This document shows, in pieces, positions 35,905 through 46,289 of a DNA stretch of 64,000 nt. Numbering within the stretch: the first letter of the stretch is position 1; the number at the start of each line of letters is the position of its first letter. The translations under genes were made by a program, and so were the position numbers. The stretch spans positions 141,353 to 205,352 of the forward strand of contig JACEVL010000979.1 in NCBI GenBank assembly GCA_020284085.1, read 5' to 3'. Origin of the DNA: Aporrectodea caliginosa. Taxonomy: Eukaryota > Annelida > Clitellata > Crassiclitellata > Lumbricidae. The notes below the pieces were generated by a model. It worked only from the letters and a program-made list of their open reading frames with translations. It did no database searches and was not told the origin of the DNA.

Positions 35905-35990
35905 TCGTAATCGTAATCTCCAAACTTCTAAAGCGCCACTCGAAAGCCAAGCGCAGGGCACCAGCTTATTCACGAGCGCTGCGTCTAATC
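35905..35990 (-). repeat. Dispersed LINE/SINE tail copy
   Basis: CTCCAAACTTCTAAAGCGCC and GCAGGGCACCAGCTTATTCA are repeated almost exactly at 55440-55500. On the minus strand they end in GGAGATTACGATTACGA, a tail of ATTACG repeats. Confidence 0.75.
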
Positions 35991-37350
35991 AGAGGGGTTG
36001 TCCAAAAGAGTAGTCCGAGGGAGGTCCGAGTCCGGTTTCCAGGGGATCAGAGAGGGCACAGCAGATGTTAAGGCGGGTGTCTTTTAGGTCGAGGATTGGA
36101 AGGTACAGCCTAGCCTATACCGCATCCTTTTTACTATCTTATCCCTACGACTTGTTGCTAATCCTGAAATTCCCATTCTTAGTCTGCAGCCGTTGACAGA
36201 GGCCCTTCATCATGACTCGGTTTCCACTAAGTGGCATGAACTGGACCAGCATGTTGTCACCCATGGCATGTATTAGTACAGCATCAATCTACAACAAAGA
36301 TTAGGTCTACTATAAGTCTACAAAGCAGTCATCACACTGATGAAACATGTTCCCCATATAATGTCCAGCCACATGCATGCATATAGATACATAAACACAT
36401 AAATACATAGATACATACATACAGTGCATACATACATACATAATACAGAAATACACACATACAGGCAAAAGTGTTGGTGGCTTGGTGCTTGCAGTATTCA
36501 ACTTCAAATACAGTGTGCTAATTCACGCATCATGGGAGTTCAGTTCAAAGGGTGTACGACAGTACGAAATACCAAGACCTGAACAATAACATATAAACAC
36601 ACAATTGCTCAATACTTGAGAATCAGTTACTTGGCATTACTGTGTCATTATATGTCATTATAAATATACTTAGGCTAATGAAATTATGGTGTTTTTTTTA
36701 TTTGCATGTAGGCTACATATTATTAATTCATGCATTGACAAATTTATGTCATATTACATGTTTTGCTGTTTCAACAGATCCTTTCCAGCTTTCAGAAGAT
36801 CAATAACATCTTCCGGCACTCCCAGTTGCCTCAAAAACTGTTAAAGTGATTTCTCAACCTGTAAGGAAACAACACGTGGCGCAAGGATGCACCGCTAATA
36901 ATATAGGGCCTACAGTCCTACTGTGCTCACCATGTTAATTCTAATTCTCCGATTTTTATATTTGTAACGACGTTAAATAAACCGAATTCTCGATTTATTC
37001 AGTTAGCATTTGTAACTTTACACTATGTTTTCAATAACTTGCAGTACATGATGGCATATAGCCTACTAGGCCTATTATAGATGATAAGCATGAAAAAAGT
37101 CGTTATAAGCACGTGTTCATTTAGAATCTTTAGAACCGATTCTTGTGAAACCCCACAATTGAAGTGAATTGATTTATATGGACTGAGACTGACCGAATAT
37201 GATAGCCTATATCAAAACCAGCAGAAAGATTTTACGTCGTAATAGCGACTTTTTCTTATTATTACCAGATAGTCCGAACGGTTTCTACTTCGCAACGCTG
37301 TTATAACAAAGATGAAATCAGCGTCATCTTCCTTCATCCGCGCTAGGAAC
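35991..37350. other. Unassigned non-coding stretch
   Basis: It contains an ATACAT/ATAC-rich tract (36380-36470) that gives a spurious Cys-rich ORF. No gene is recognised. Confidence 0.4.
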
Positions 37351-37356
37351 TGGCAC

Positions 37357-37715
37357 CAGTAGCGGCGCCAGGATTTCAGGTTGGGGGGCTAAAACCCCAA
37401 TTCCTTCCCTTTCTCCCCTCCTCACTGGCATTGGCAGTGATTTCCCACTTTTGTTGGGGGGGGGGGGTGAAGCCCAACCTAGCCCCATGCTGGCACCACC
37501 CAAAAACAGCAGCAGTAGGCCTACCGCTGACGTCCTCCTCGTTTTCTAGGTTCGGGACTGGCACTACACAGAGACATTTTTTGTAAGCAGGGCATAGCTG
37601 TCATACAAGTAACCAGTTCAGAGGCGAATTATGCCCTAAATAAATTCTTGGCAGGGAACAAATTCTGGAAGGGCTTTTTTACCAGTGCATTTGCCCTGCT
37701 GTATCGCCGCCACTG
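37357..37715 (-). mobile_element. Rearranged copy of the GCCCTGG hAT-like MITE with a second repeat inserted
   Basis: The ends CAGTAGCGGCGCCAG and CGCCGCCACTG match the MITE at 35644-35833 in reverse orientation. From 37568, AGACATTTTTTGTAAGCAGG and later TTGCCCTGC continue the match. Between 37372 and 37567 is foreign sequence, with inverted GGTTGGGGGGCTA-like arms around a G-run. The octamer ACTGGCAC recurs at 37349, 37557 and 37712, which blurs the boundaries. Confidence 0.55.
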
Positions 37716-37964
37716 GCACGGGTAGTTGCGGAGTTAAAGTTAACCTGCGTTAATGTGCGTCTCTGACCGATGACAATATGATAGTGGCGCCTTTGGCGAA
37801 TAATGCGGGCACAGTATCTGAATGGTAGCACGGAGGTCACTATTTATTAGTTTTCCAGTAGTGAAATTGGACGTAAATGAATACTATGCCTCGTGTAAGA
37901 TAGCGCTGTTGACAAATTTAAGCAAACTACGTAATAAAGATAATATTGTGATCGGATGTCGATG

Positions 37965-38046
37965 GTCGTGGTGGCCGAGTGGTTAAGGCGTTTGACTCGA
38001 AATCAAATGGGATCTTCCCGCACAGGTTCGAATCCTGTCCACGACG
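37965..38046 (+). tRNA. tRNA-Ser (anticodon CGA)
   Basis: The acceptor arms GTCGTGG (37965-37971) and CCACGAC (38039-38045) pair fully, and the discriminator base is G. The A-box is TGGCCGAGTGG. The anticodon stem TTTGA/TCAAA encloses the loop CTCGAAA with CGA at 37998-38000, reading the serine codon UCG. A long variable arm (TGGGA-TCT-TCCCG) marks it as a class II tRNA. The T-arm contains GGTTCGAATCC. A TTTT Pol III stop lies at 38053-38056. There is no intron, and all features indicate a functional gene. Confidence 0.97.
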
Positions 38047-38576
38047 TTGAACTTTTGCACGCATTGATTAGCATACTTAAAGTGCTTCTCATATATATTT
38101 TTACTTTTATTTCTATATAGGTCTAAAAGCCTCATCATCCCTTGCATTGGTTTTTGTGCTTCTAAATCTCTTCCCGTGTTTGTGGTCGTTCTGCACAATG
38201 GTGTGTCTGGCAAACTGTGTAGGGGGAAGTGGGGCAGGACGCCATACGAGGTAAGATGCCCATCCCCTTTATTTCTACAATTTCGCGTTCCAATCCAGTT
38301 TTGAGCATGTAGATTACTTCCTGTCACAGCTTCATGCATATTCATATAATTTATTGCGATGTTAATGCTGGTGGGCAATTAGGCTAGTATAATTAATTAG
38401 TATAATTAAAAGTTTGTTTTTGGGTGTTGTGGAGTATCAAACACTTTACAGTTTTACAGATTTTGCAGGTTAGCAGAATGATAGTTCAATGAAGCCATAA
38501 ATCTGGTGTGTTTAGTTATTGCTTACGGACTTTATGCTGGGATTAATTTTCTGTTTGCGTGTGGACGATAATTTAG
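38047..38576. other. tRNA downstream flank, unassigned
   Basis: No gene or repeat is recognised. Confidence 0.4.
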
Positions 38577-38637
38577 AATTGCGTTGTATTGCTACCACCC
38601 GTTAAGGCTTAACGGGTGGTAGCAATACAACGCAATT
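38577..38637. repeat. Near-perfect 61-bp palindrome
   Basis: Two perfect 30-bp arms (38577-38606 and 38608-38637) are separated by a single G. The left arm starts AATTGCGTTGTATTGC and ends CCCGTTAAG. There is no loop of the size expected for a microRNA precursor. Confidence 0.95.
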
Positions 38638-38760
38638 AACGGTTAAGGGGCAAAACGCCCAGTGCCATATTGTACACCTGGGCATGTTGCCCCGCCATAA
38701 CAGTTTGTATTATGTAGAAATTGGAAGATCCGTGTCGGCTAATGTTGCAGGGTATATTTA

Positions 38761-38905
38761 CAGGGCTTCTCATTTGAGGCGATCGATCGATCGATCTCCT
38801 TGGTCGATCGCCTAGCAAAGGTCTGGTGGATCGGTTAATCGATTGCGCAAATCGAGCGCGATCGATTTACTCCAAGAGGAAACTGGAGCCATTATTTTAT
38901 TTTAT
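38761..38905. mobile_element. GATCGATC-rich MITE, partial
   Basis: It starts CAGGGCTTCTCATTTGAGGC, then GATCGATC repeats, GGTCTGGTGGATCG and ACTCCAAGAGGAAACTGGAG. This matches 22632-22735. The other half of the element is absent. Confidence 0.75.
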
Positions 38906-38939
38906 TAATTTACATAACTTTAATTTTTACTTACTTACG

Positions 38940-39240
38940 GCGGCGGTGAATGTGATCGCTCCATTTTCGTGCTTGATTGGTCATAATAACACGGTGGACA
39001 CCTCCCGCGTAACGTCATTATTTTGTAAGTTCGTAACGTCACTAATTTCTGAAATTATTGAGAGCAACAATGGCGGCGTGTCGAAGTGGAATAATAATGT
39101 AGGCCTACAGTTTAGCAACGGCGCTAGATTTCGGTTGCTGGCCCTAGGACTGGAATGAGCACCCTGTTATTGAGAGCAACAATGGCGGCGTGTCGAAGTG
39201 GAATAATAATGTACAGTTTAGCAACGGCGCTAGACTTACG
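38940..39240 (+). promoter_or_regulatory. Promoter/first-exon-like segment with tandem duplication
   Basis: GATTGGTCA (inverted CCAAT) near 38977 and two TAACGTCA CRE-like sites (39010 and 39036) precede CAACAATGGCGGCG, a good start-codon context. The block from ATTGAGAGCAACAATGGCGG to CAACGGCGCTAGA is duplicated (39056-39127 and 39169-39234). The first copy hits a stop after 10 codons. The second stays open into LINE sequence. It may be an orphan or displaced housekeeping promoter. I do not recognise a product. Confidence 0.4.
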
Positions 39241-39647
39241 ACGCTTCCCATACCGCCTAGTCGTTAGGAACTTCTTGCCTTCTGCAATCTCTCCTCTGTG
39301 TACCATTAATGCCAGTATACTACAAGGCTCTGGCCTTGGACCTACTGATATTGTCATAGCCATTTTTAAATACAGTAGAAACCGTCTCCCTAAATATGCC
39401 GACGATAGCTACTTGCAAGCTGGTCCCTGCTTCCTGCATTGACAGCACTCTTTCTGAACTTGACCATATCTCTAAGTGGGCAATGGGCATCCATTAGCAA
39501 TCTTAAATTAAACCATGCTATGACCAGAGAAATGGTTGTCAAACGACCGAGGTCCAAACTCCAAACCTATTGCCCTCCCTCCTCTCATCCCTGGCATCGA
39601 GCGGGTCCAGGAGATGGTTATTTTGGGTGTCACTATCTCTGATCAGC
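39241..39647 (+). pseudogene. CR1/L2-like LINE RT fragment
   Basis: Translation across frames gives SGLGPTDIV, NRLPKYADDSYL (the YADD catalytic motif of reverse transcriptase), then STLSELDHIS and SNLKLN. It is interrupted at 39648 by the CATAGGCGC element. The same region is repeated at 39890-40060 and 43845-44335. Confidence 0.85.
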
Positions 39648-39885
39648 ATAGGCGCAACCACCATATGGGACCCGTGGGTCGCGTCCCCCAACTTTCGAAC
39701 AGGTTGGGACGGTCCCCCAACTTTTGAAAATTGTGAGGTAAGCAAGAGCCCAAAATGCACTCCATTTGGCATCAAATGCTCAAAATTGCGTCAGCTTCTG
39801 GGGCGGAGCCCCAGACCCCGATGGGGAACTTACGACGCTCCCCCATACCCTCTAGTCGTTAGGAGCTTCTTGGCTTCCGCAGTCT
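39648..39885. mobile_element. hAT-like element, left part (CATAGGCGCAACCAC end)
   Basis: The terminal CATAGGCGCAACCAC is the inverted counterpart of GTGGTTGCGCCCCTG at 44708-44722. It carries GCGTCAGCTTCTGGGG, AACTTACGACGCTCCCCCATA and CTAGTCGTTAGG, all repeated at 44535-44615. It interrupts the LINE fragment, but no target duplication could be matched at the far side. Confidence 0.6.
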
Positions 39886-40060
39886 CTCCCCTCTGTACCA
39901 TTAATGCTAGTAGGCCTATAGTATGCCTACGGAGCTCTGGCCTTGGACCTACTGATTTCGTCAAAGCTATTTCTAGCCTTAAAGCTAAATACAGTGGAAA
40001 CCGTCTCCCTAAATATGCCGACGATAGCTGCTTGTTGGTCCCTGCTTCTAGACGGTAGTC
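39886..40060 (+). pseudogene. Second copy of the LINE RT fragment
   Basis: It repeats TCTGGCCTTGGACCTACTGA, AACCGTCTCCCTAAATATGC and GACGATAGCT (KYADDS) from 39330-39415. It lacks the downstream part present at 39425-39640. Confidence 0.8.
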
Positions 40061-41200
40061 CGAGTACCAAAATTATGATTTTTCGTTCATACTTCCACTT
40101 GGCACAATGGAATTTTAAATACATATTTGCCTATTATTGAACTGTTTACATTTCATTTTCCATCAACGAAAAGTTGCACATTTTTGAGAAATCAACTTTT
40201 ATAGTTTAATTATTTTTTACTGTAATGTACTTACTTATTTTCCGCAAGTTTCGAACTTGGGTTTACTTTTCAACATTATCAAGATGATTTCAGTCTTCCG
40301 TTTTAGTACGCTAGATTTATAAACAAATTCTATTGGAACCTTAGAAAAATTATGACAAGCATATAACTTTCAGAATTTGTTCATAGAGGTAGATACTTTT
40401 TAAGAAAGTGAAGGATACGCACATTTTCGACCGTTTACTGTGTTTTTTGGGCAATTGTAACTGTTGTTGATGTCCGGTGGTAATGAAGCTAGCCGCTATA
40501 TGGCCGCCTTAGGCCTACCGTTGGATTTAATAAGAATGTTTTCAACGGAAAATATGTAGTTGTAGGCTTCGGTTGTCTCTGATCGTTGGAATTAAACTAG
40601 GTTCATGAAACGTTTAATTAAGTCGCCGTTGAAGCAAGCGTCCATTGGGCAGGCCATAATCCATGCCGCCTGACCTCTTGGGGGTTGTATGCTACCACTT
40701 CTGTTTGGTGTTTGAGTGGATGTTACTCAATGCGGACTTAAGGAAATGCATTAGGTTTTAGTTTGTCTGTTGATGAAATCCTCAGATTTAAACATTCGAT
40801 TATGAAAACGTTTCAGGATAATTCTACTGCAGTACATGACCGTGTTATACCTTTAGCTAACCATAATAAAATTATGAAAAAAACTTTTATAGTTAGAATG
40901 CTTTATTCATATTGACTATTGATTGTTTATTATATATGATGTATGTACACCGGAATGCGGATTGCAACTGGTTCAATAAAGAATATACTTACTTACTTCA
41001 ATGTTCAGATCCCAGGCAATTTTGTCGCTGATAATGTTGACCACAACATAAGGACTTTCGATGGTTTAGGGACCTTCCACAGTATCTGTAACTGTTGCAC
41101 AGAGGTGCTTTTGGTAGCACTCATAGAGTGAGTAGATTGGAGAAGCTATCAAGGCGTGTGAACGGATACAAAACAAGTGTGTTACCATCATGACCTTTGC
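40061..41200. other. Unassigned non-coding stretch
   Basis: No gene or known repeat is recognised. Confidence 0.4.
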
Positions 41201-42930
41201 TGATTCTATGGGACGGAGCATAAAGGTGTAAATCTCTGGGCCTTCTGATCACTACAGCGACCTATTACGATGCCTGCAATAACTAATCTTAATTTGCTGT
41301 GGCGCGCAGGCAGCTCACCCCGTGAAACTATGAATGTACGCCCAAACATTGAAACACCAAATATAATATTTGATCAACCACTGTATGTAAAAGCTGTCGA
41401 AATTGCAATGAAAGCACTTTTGGACATTGTTGTGCACTTGGATGGATTTCACACACTTATCTGTTTCAAGAACCAGGATGTCTGATCTGGAATTACTCTT
41501 CCAGCAACCTATCAATGACAAGGTGTTTGCTAATGAGTGCAATCCACTCTAATCTGAAAGCCTTTCTCGTTTAAGTGAACTTTTAAAGAAATTGAATAAA
41601 GTGTTGTCGGAAGAATCTGGCAAAGCTCGACTGTGACTTGAACTGACTTCTATAGGCCTACATGAGATGCATTGACCTGGTACAGCTGTTTCTGTTAGCT
41701 GATTGAACAAACAATTTCTTAGCACACCTTCATGCTGTGCATGGTATGTTAGGTCTCTTTGCTGCAACTGGCCACTTGAACGATGCAAAGTTGTACGAGC
41801 AGTTACTGCATGGCCATCACAGCATAAGGTGCTCGGATCGCTTTGGGCAGGTTTATCTCTTGACCTGGTCATTGAGCAGTCTATGATGAGAGCGGTTAAA
41901 AGCCAAGATGGCTTAAGGAGAGGTCGTGGATTGCATGAAACAGTTAGAGAAACATGGCTAAGTACTTGGACTGAATGTGCAACTGTGCATGAAATCAACC
42001 AATCAATATTCATTTAATCATGATTCCAAGCTCACACAGAAGCAACTTGTGCAGCATTATCAAAAAAGACAGGTGCTGAAAGAGCTACGCATAATGTCTC
42101 TTTTCAAGGATGGTCTGATGTTTACCCAATAAAAGCAGCTCTAGTTGTTTTGCGATTTTGTATTTGGCTTAACCAAAGCAAATCTGCCACCAGTTGCTCA
42201 GTATGTTGTCAATGGTGGATGTCTTGTACACAAAGTGAGGTGGAATCCAAAAATGGATCAGTGCAATATTCTCCATTTGTTCTTGACTGTCGTAAGTAGT
42301 GTTTGCCAGAGGATTGCAGGTAGTGTTTGATGGGTATGCTTCAGGACCTTCCATTAAAGACCATGCACATCCACAATGTGTTGGAAAGGCTGAACAGGTT
42401 GGACCTGAGAGACAAGTTGACATTCACATCAAGAATATCAGACCACAAGAACCATTCCTAGCTAACACAGCCAATAAGAAGTCTTTTATTGTCTTGTTGA
42501 TGCATTATTTGCAAGAGAATATCATTGCAGTCCATCAAGCACCTGGAGATGCTGATACTTTGATTGTGTCAGTGGCTTTGGACTGTGCTAGGCAGGGTAA
42601 CATACCTGTTGCAGTGTTGGCAGAGAATACAGATATATTTGCATTGCAGTTTTATCGTAGAAGTCCAGATATGTCTGATTTGTACTTTGTGTCCAAAGAA
42701 GAGCAGGGCTGGTAAAATGGTAGGAGTGAAATGCATAGGCATCAGTTCCGTGCAGTTCATGATAGGGTGCACTGCCTGCAAATGTATGCTTGTCATTCAT
42801 TCATTCTGTGGTTGTGACACCATATGTCTGCTGTTTTTTATCTGTGGTAAAGATAATGTGTTTATTAAGATAGCCACAGGAATTGTTGTTGAGGGCCAAC
42901 AATTAAGGGCACACTGTTATAAGGTGTGAG
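41200..42930 (+). pseudogene. Decayed copy of a repeat-borne uncharacterised gene
   Basis: Plus-strand fragments in changing frames follow the order of a protein family that is dispersed in many copies in invertebrate genomes. They are LDLVIEQSMMRAVKSQDGL with RGRG near 41870, VVFDGYASGPSIKDH near 42330, ADTLIVSVALDCARQGNI then NTDIFAL near 42555-42645, and HSFCGCDTICLLF near 42800. The last matches the family's HxFxGCDxxSxF pattern. Stops and frameshifts split it into at least four ORFs. Its biochemical function is not known to me; multi-copy spread suggests mobile-element association. Confidence 0.6.
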
Positions 42931-43240
42931 AGAAAAATGTCTCTGCTATCATCAGAAATGCCACACTTAGCCACTGTTAAGATTTTCAGGAGTGGCCCTG
43001 AATTGTTTTTGAGGGCCAACAATTAAGGGCACAATGTTATAAACAGTTTTATTGAAGTCCTTGGCCCAGGAAACATAAAGTGTGAAAGAAAGAATCTCTC
43101 TGCTATCATAAATGCCACACTTAAGATTTTCAGGAGTGGCCCTGAATTGTTGTTGAGGGCCAACAATTAAGGGCACAATGTTATAAACAGTTTTATTAAA
43201 GTCCTTGGCCGAAGAAACATAGGTGTGAGAGAAAAATTTG
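42881..43240. repeat. 120-144-bp tandem repeats, each with a hairpin
   Basis: AATTGTTGTTGAGGGCCAAC or a variant starts at 42881, 43001 and 43145. AATTGTTG and CAACAATT in each unit form a short stem. GCCACACTTA and TTTTCAGGAGTGGCCCTG are also repeated. Confidence 0.85.
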
Positions 43241-43844
43241 AAAAATATGAATGCACTGAGCCCGACATAATATGGCGCTTTTGATCAATGACTTGCAAAA
43301 TTTAGATATTAAATGAATATGAAGGCAACTCTGACATTTAATTCAGCTGAAATCATAGGACATACAATAATAATTATTATATTTTAGTAATCTATGCAAG
43401 AAACTGTACAGGTAAAAATAAAATAATCTAATTTGGTTTAACAGTTCTAGAGATATCAATTCTTAAAAAGTGGACATTTCGAAGTTTCACGAAATGCCTC
43501 TCGAGGGTGGAGTCACAGAATCTACGATATCTTAGAAAGTATTTCAAATATCGCACAAAGATTTTGGATTTTTCCATCCAATATATCTTGCAACATGTGA
43601 TTAAAATTTCAGCCAATTCGGAGGTGGTCGGGTGGAAGGCATTGGTTGACTTGAGCTGGAATGACCCAATCATGTGCTTAAAGTGCTATAAAAAAATAAT
43701 GTGCAAGTTTTCTTTGATGGAATTTTTTATACAATATCAGTATGCATGTCTTATTATAAAAATTTAATTTCCATGTTGCCAATTTCATGTAGGAACGAAA
43801 CTTTTTTAGAGCAAAGATACAAATTTTAGACTAGGCCTACTGCC
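43241..43844. other. Unassigned AT-rich stretch
   Basis: No gene is recognised. Short ORFs on both strands lack motifs. Confidence 0.4.
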
Positions 43845-44340
43845 TATTCCTGCATTGACAGCACTCTTTCTGAACTTGACCATAATAATATCTTTAAGTG
43901 GGCATCAATTAGCAATCTTAAATTAAACCAAGCTAAGACCAGAGAAATGGTTGTCAGACGACCGAATGCCCGGTCTAAACCTATTGCCCTCCTTCCTCTC
44001 ATCTCTGGCATCGAGTGGGTCCAGGAGATGCCGGGTTATTTTGGGTGTCACCATCTCAGATAGGATTGGCTTTGTGGCACACATTCACAAAATATGCTGC
44101 GAAGCCCGACAATCCATGTTCACGCTACGTGTTTTGGTCGCCCACGGTCACCACGGTCAACGTCTCTGACGTTGTCAGAGCTACTAGCCTACTACCCTCG
44201 CATGGCTACTTTATGCCTTCCCTGTTTGTTGGGGATTTGCCACTGTAGGGGAACATATAAACGCCTTAACGGTATTCTGAGAAAATTGACCCGTTCAGGC
44301 TTCCTCCCTGCCGATTATCCAAGTTTTGACTAACACTATT
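43845..44340 (+). pseudogene. Third LINE RT fragment (downstream half)
   Basis: TTCCTGCATTGACAGCACTC and GAACTTGACCATA match 39425-39470. Translation continues with SNLKLNQAKTREMVVRRP, then pieces like ILGVTISDRIGF and HGYFMPSLFVGDLP. It covers LINE sequence that is missing from the copy interrupted at 39648. Confidence 0.8.
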
Positions 44341-44469
44341 CTAGAGCTGATTCTACTCTTTTCCGTTCAATTATCTTAAACCCTTAATTGTCACTTCCAG
44401 TTTATTCATATAATAAAGTCATATTTTTCACAGATCTAGATGGTTTAGGCACTTTTATATCGAAATCAT

Positions 44470-44722
44470 CGTTGAAAAATTTGAGGTAAATTAAAGCCCA
44501 AGATGCACTCCATTTTGGCATCAAATGCTCAAAATTGCGTCAGCTTCTGGGGCTCCGCCCCAGACCCCGATGGGGGAACTTACGACGCTCCCCCATACCC
44601 CTAGTCGTTAGGGGCTTCTTGCCTTCGGCAATCGCAGCATCGCGCCTTCGGCGCTCGCAATCCCCCCCGCCACTCAGACATTATAGTTGGTCCCCCCAAC
44701 TTCTGGACCGTGGTTGCGCCCC
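44470..44722. mobile_element. hAT-like element, right part (GTGGTTGCGCCCCTG end)
   Basis: GATGCACTCCATTTTGGCAT, GCGTCAGCTTCTGGGG and CGACGCTCCCCCATA match 39750-39845. The terminal GTGGTTGCGCCCCTG is inverted relative to the start at 39648. The two halves may be the ends of one composite element or two partial copies. Confidence 0.6.
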
Positions 44723-45047
44723 TGCCTAGAACAATCATTTCCAACAGTGTCTGAACTCGCAAATAATCTTCTTTTCTTATTTTCTCCATATTGCACAACC
44801 CCAAACATGCACTTTGCCAACTCCAACCTCCACTCCAACCCCTCTCCTTTTACCAATTAAGACCTAGAGCACACAACCATACTCTCCCACCCAAAGATAA
44901 CGCAATTTATTCCCAAATCCTAATTATATAAAAAATATTTACTAGTTTATTTAAAATTTTCTAATTAACTCTTCTTATCCATTATCACTCGTGTTAGCAG
45001 TTCTGTTTTTATCAGATTGTTTTTCTTAATAAAACGAATATACTTTT
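44723..45047. other. Unassigned non-coding stretch
   Basis: Nothing recognisable. Confidence 0.4.
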
Positions 45048-46256
45048 TATCCATCTAGTTTAACTTGCAGGAATCTTGATTGCTTGCATCTTGCTTGATT
45101 GAATGTTTGAGCCATAGGCTAAATAGTCAAATCTTGCGACGACTAGTTCGATCACTTACAATCATTCAATCGTCGTGAAACTTGGCAGACAGACTCGCCC
45201 TCGCACACACTTCATTCTATCAAAATTTCAGCTCCCCAAAAAGGCTAGCTTATAGAATCGGGGACTCAACTTTTCGAATCGGGGAATCCCCTTTTCCCAC
45301 ACGCAGCGTTGTGATTGGCCAGCGTTGCCATTGGCTGCAACAGAAACGGGTGCGGTGCTTGATTAAACGGACGCTATGTTGTAAAATGCTATATATTTGT
45401 AGAGGTAACTGCTTAATATGACGGATTATAGGATACTAGATGGATATAGTAAAAAACTTTGTTTTTACTATTGGTTCTTTTTATCCATCTAGTTTAACTT
45501 GCGGGAATCTTGCTTGATTGCATGCATCTTGATTGATTGAGCCACAGGCTAAATAGTCAAATCTTGCGACGACTAGTTCGATCACTTACAATCATTCAAT
45601 CGTCGTGAAACTTGGCAGACAGACTCGCCCTCGCACACACTTCATTCTATCAAAATTTCAGCTCCCCCAAAAAGGCTAGCTTATAGAATCGGGGACTCAA
45701 CTTTTCAGAATCGGGGAATCCCCTTTTCCGAAACGCACCGTTGTGATTGGCCAGCGTTGTGATTGGCTGCAACAATAATGGGCGCGCTGCCTCGTTAAGC
45801 GTGCTTTGTTGTAAAATGAACGCGGACTATTTTCAGAGTACACGTTATAGGATACTAGATGGATATAGTAAAAAACTTTGTTTTTTACTATTGGTTCTTT
45901 ATTATCCATCTAGTTTAACTTGCAGGAATCTTGCTTGCTTGATTGATTGAGCCACAGGCTAAAAAGTCAAATCTTGCGACGACTAATTCGATCACTTACA
46001 ATCATTCAATCGTCGTGAAACTTGGCAGATGGACTCGCCCTCGCACACACTTCATTCTATCAAAATTTCAGCTCCCCAAAAAGGCTAGCTTATAGAATCG
46101 GGGACTCAACTTTTCGAATCGGGGAATCCCCTTTTCCGATACGAAGCGTTGTGATTGGCCAGTGTTGTGATTGGCCGCAGTCGTAAAATGAACGCGGACT
46201 ATATATTTGTAGAGGTAACTGCTTCATAAGACGCATTATAGGATACTAGATGGATA
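45048..46256. repeat. Three tandem units with inverted-repeat ends and paired CCAAT boxes
   Basis: Units at 45048-45446, 45482-45865 and 45903-46256 each start TATCCATCTAGT and end ACTAGATGGATA, perfect 12-bp inverted repeats. Spacers of 35-37 bp contain TAGTAAAAAACTTTG followed by TTTTTACTA, itself a hairpin. All units share TCAAATCTTGCGACGACTA, GAATCGGGGA and two inverted CCAAT boxes (GTGATTGGCCAG and GATTGGC/TGCAAC variants) within ~20 bp. No coding sequence is seen. The array abuts the broken end of the Ty3/gypsy element. Confidence 0.9.
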
Positions 46257-46289
46257 TATAGTAAAAAACTTTGTTTTTACGGGCTGTAT

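Noticed and set aside
37983..38378. Minus-strand ORF containing VVDRIRTCAGRSH
   Set aside because: It is the antisense of the tRNA-Ser gene. This peptide is a common artefact of translating tRNA-Ser backwards.
38577..38637. microRNA precursor
   Set aside because: The hairpin has a one-base centre and perfect arms, unlike microRNA precursors, which need a terminal loop and usually contain bulges.
39648..44722. Confident call of a single 5-kb composite transposon
   Set aside because: The two ends match in family and orientation, but CTGATCAG before 39648 and CCTAGAAC after 44722 do not form a target duplication.
45048..46256. CRISPR-like or simple satellite reading of the triplicate repeat
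   Set aside because: The units are too long, in a eukaryote, with inverted-repeat ends and no spacer diversity.
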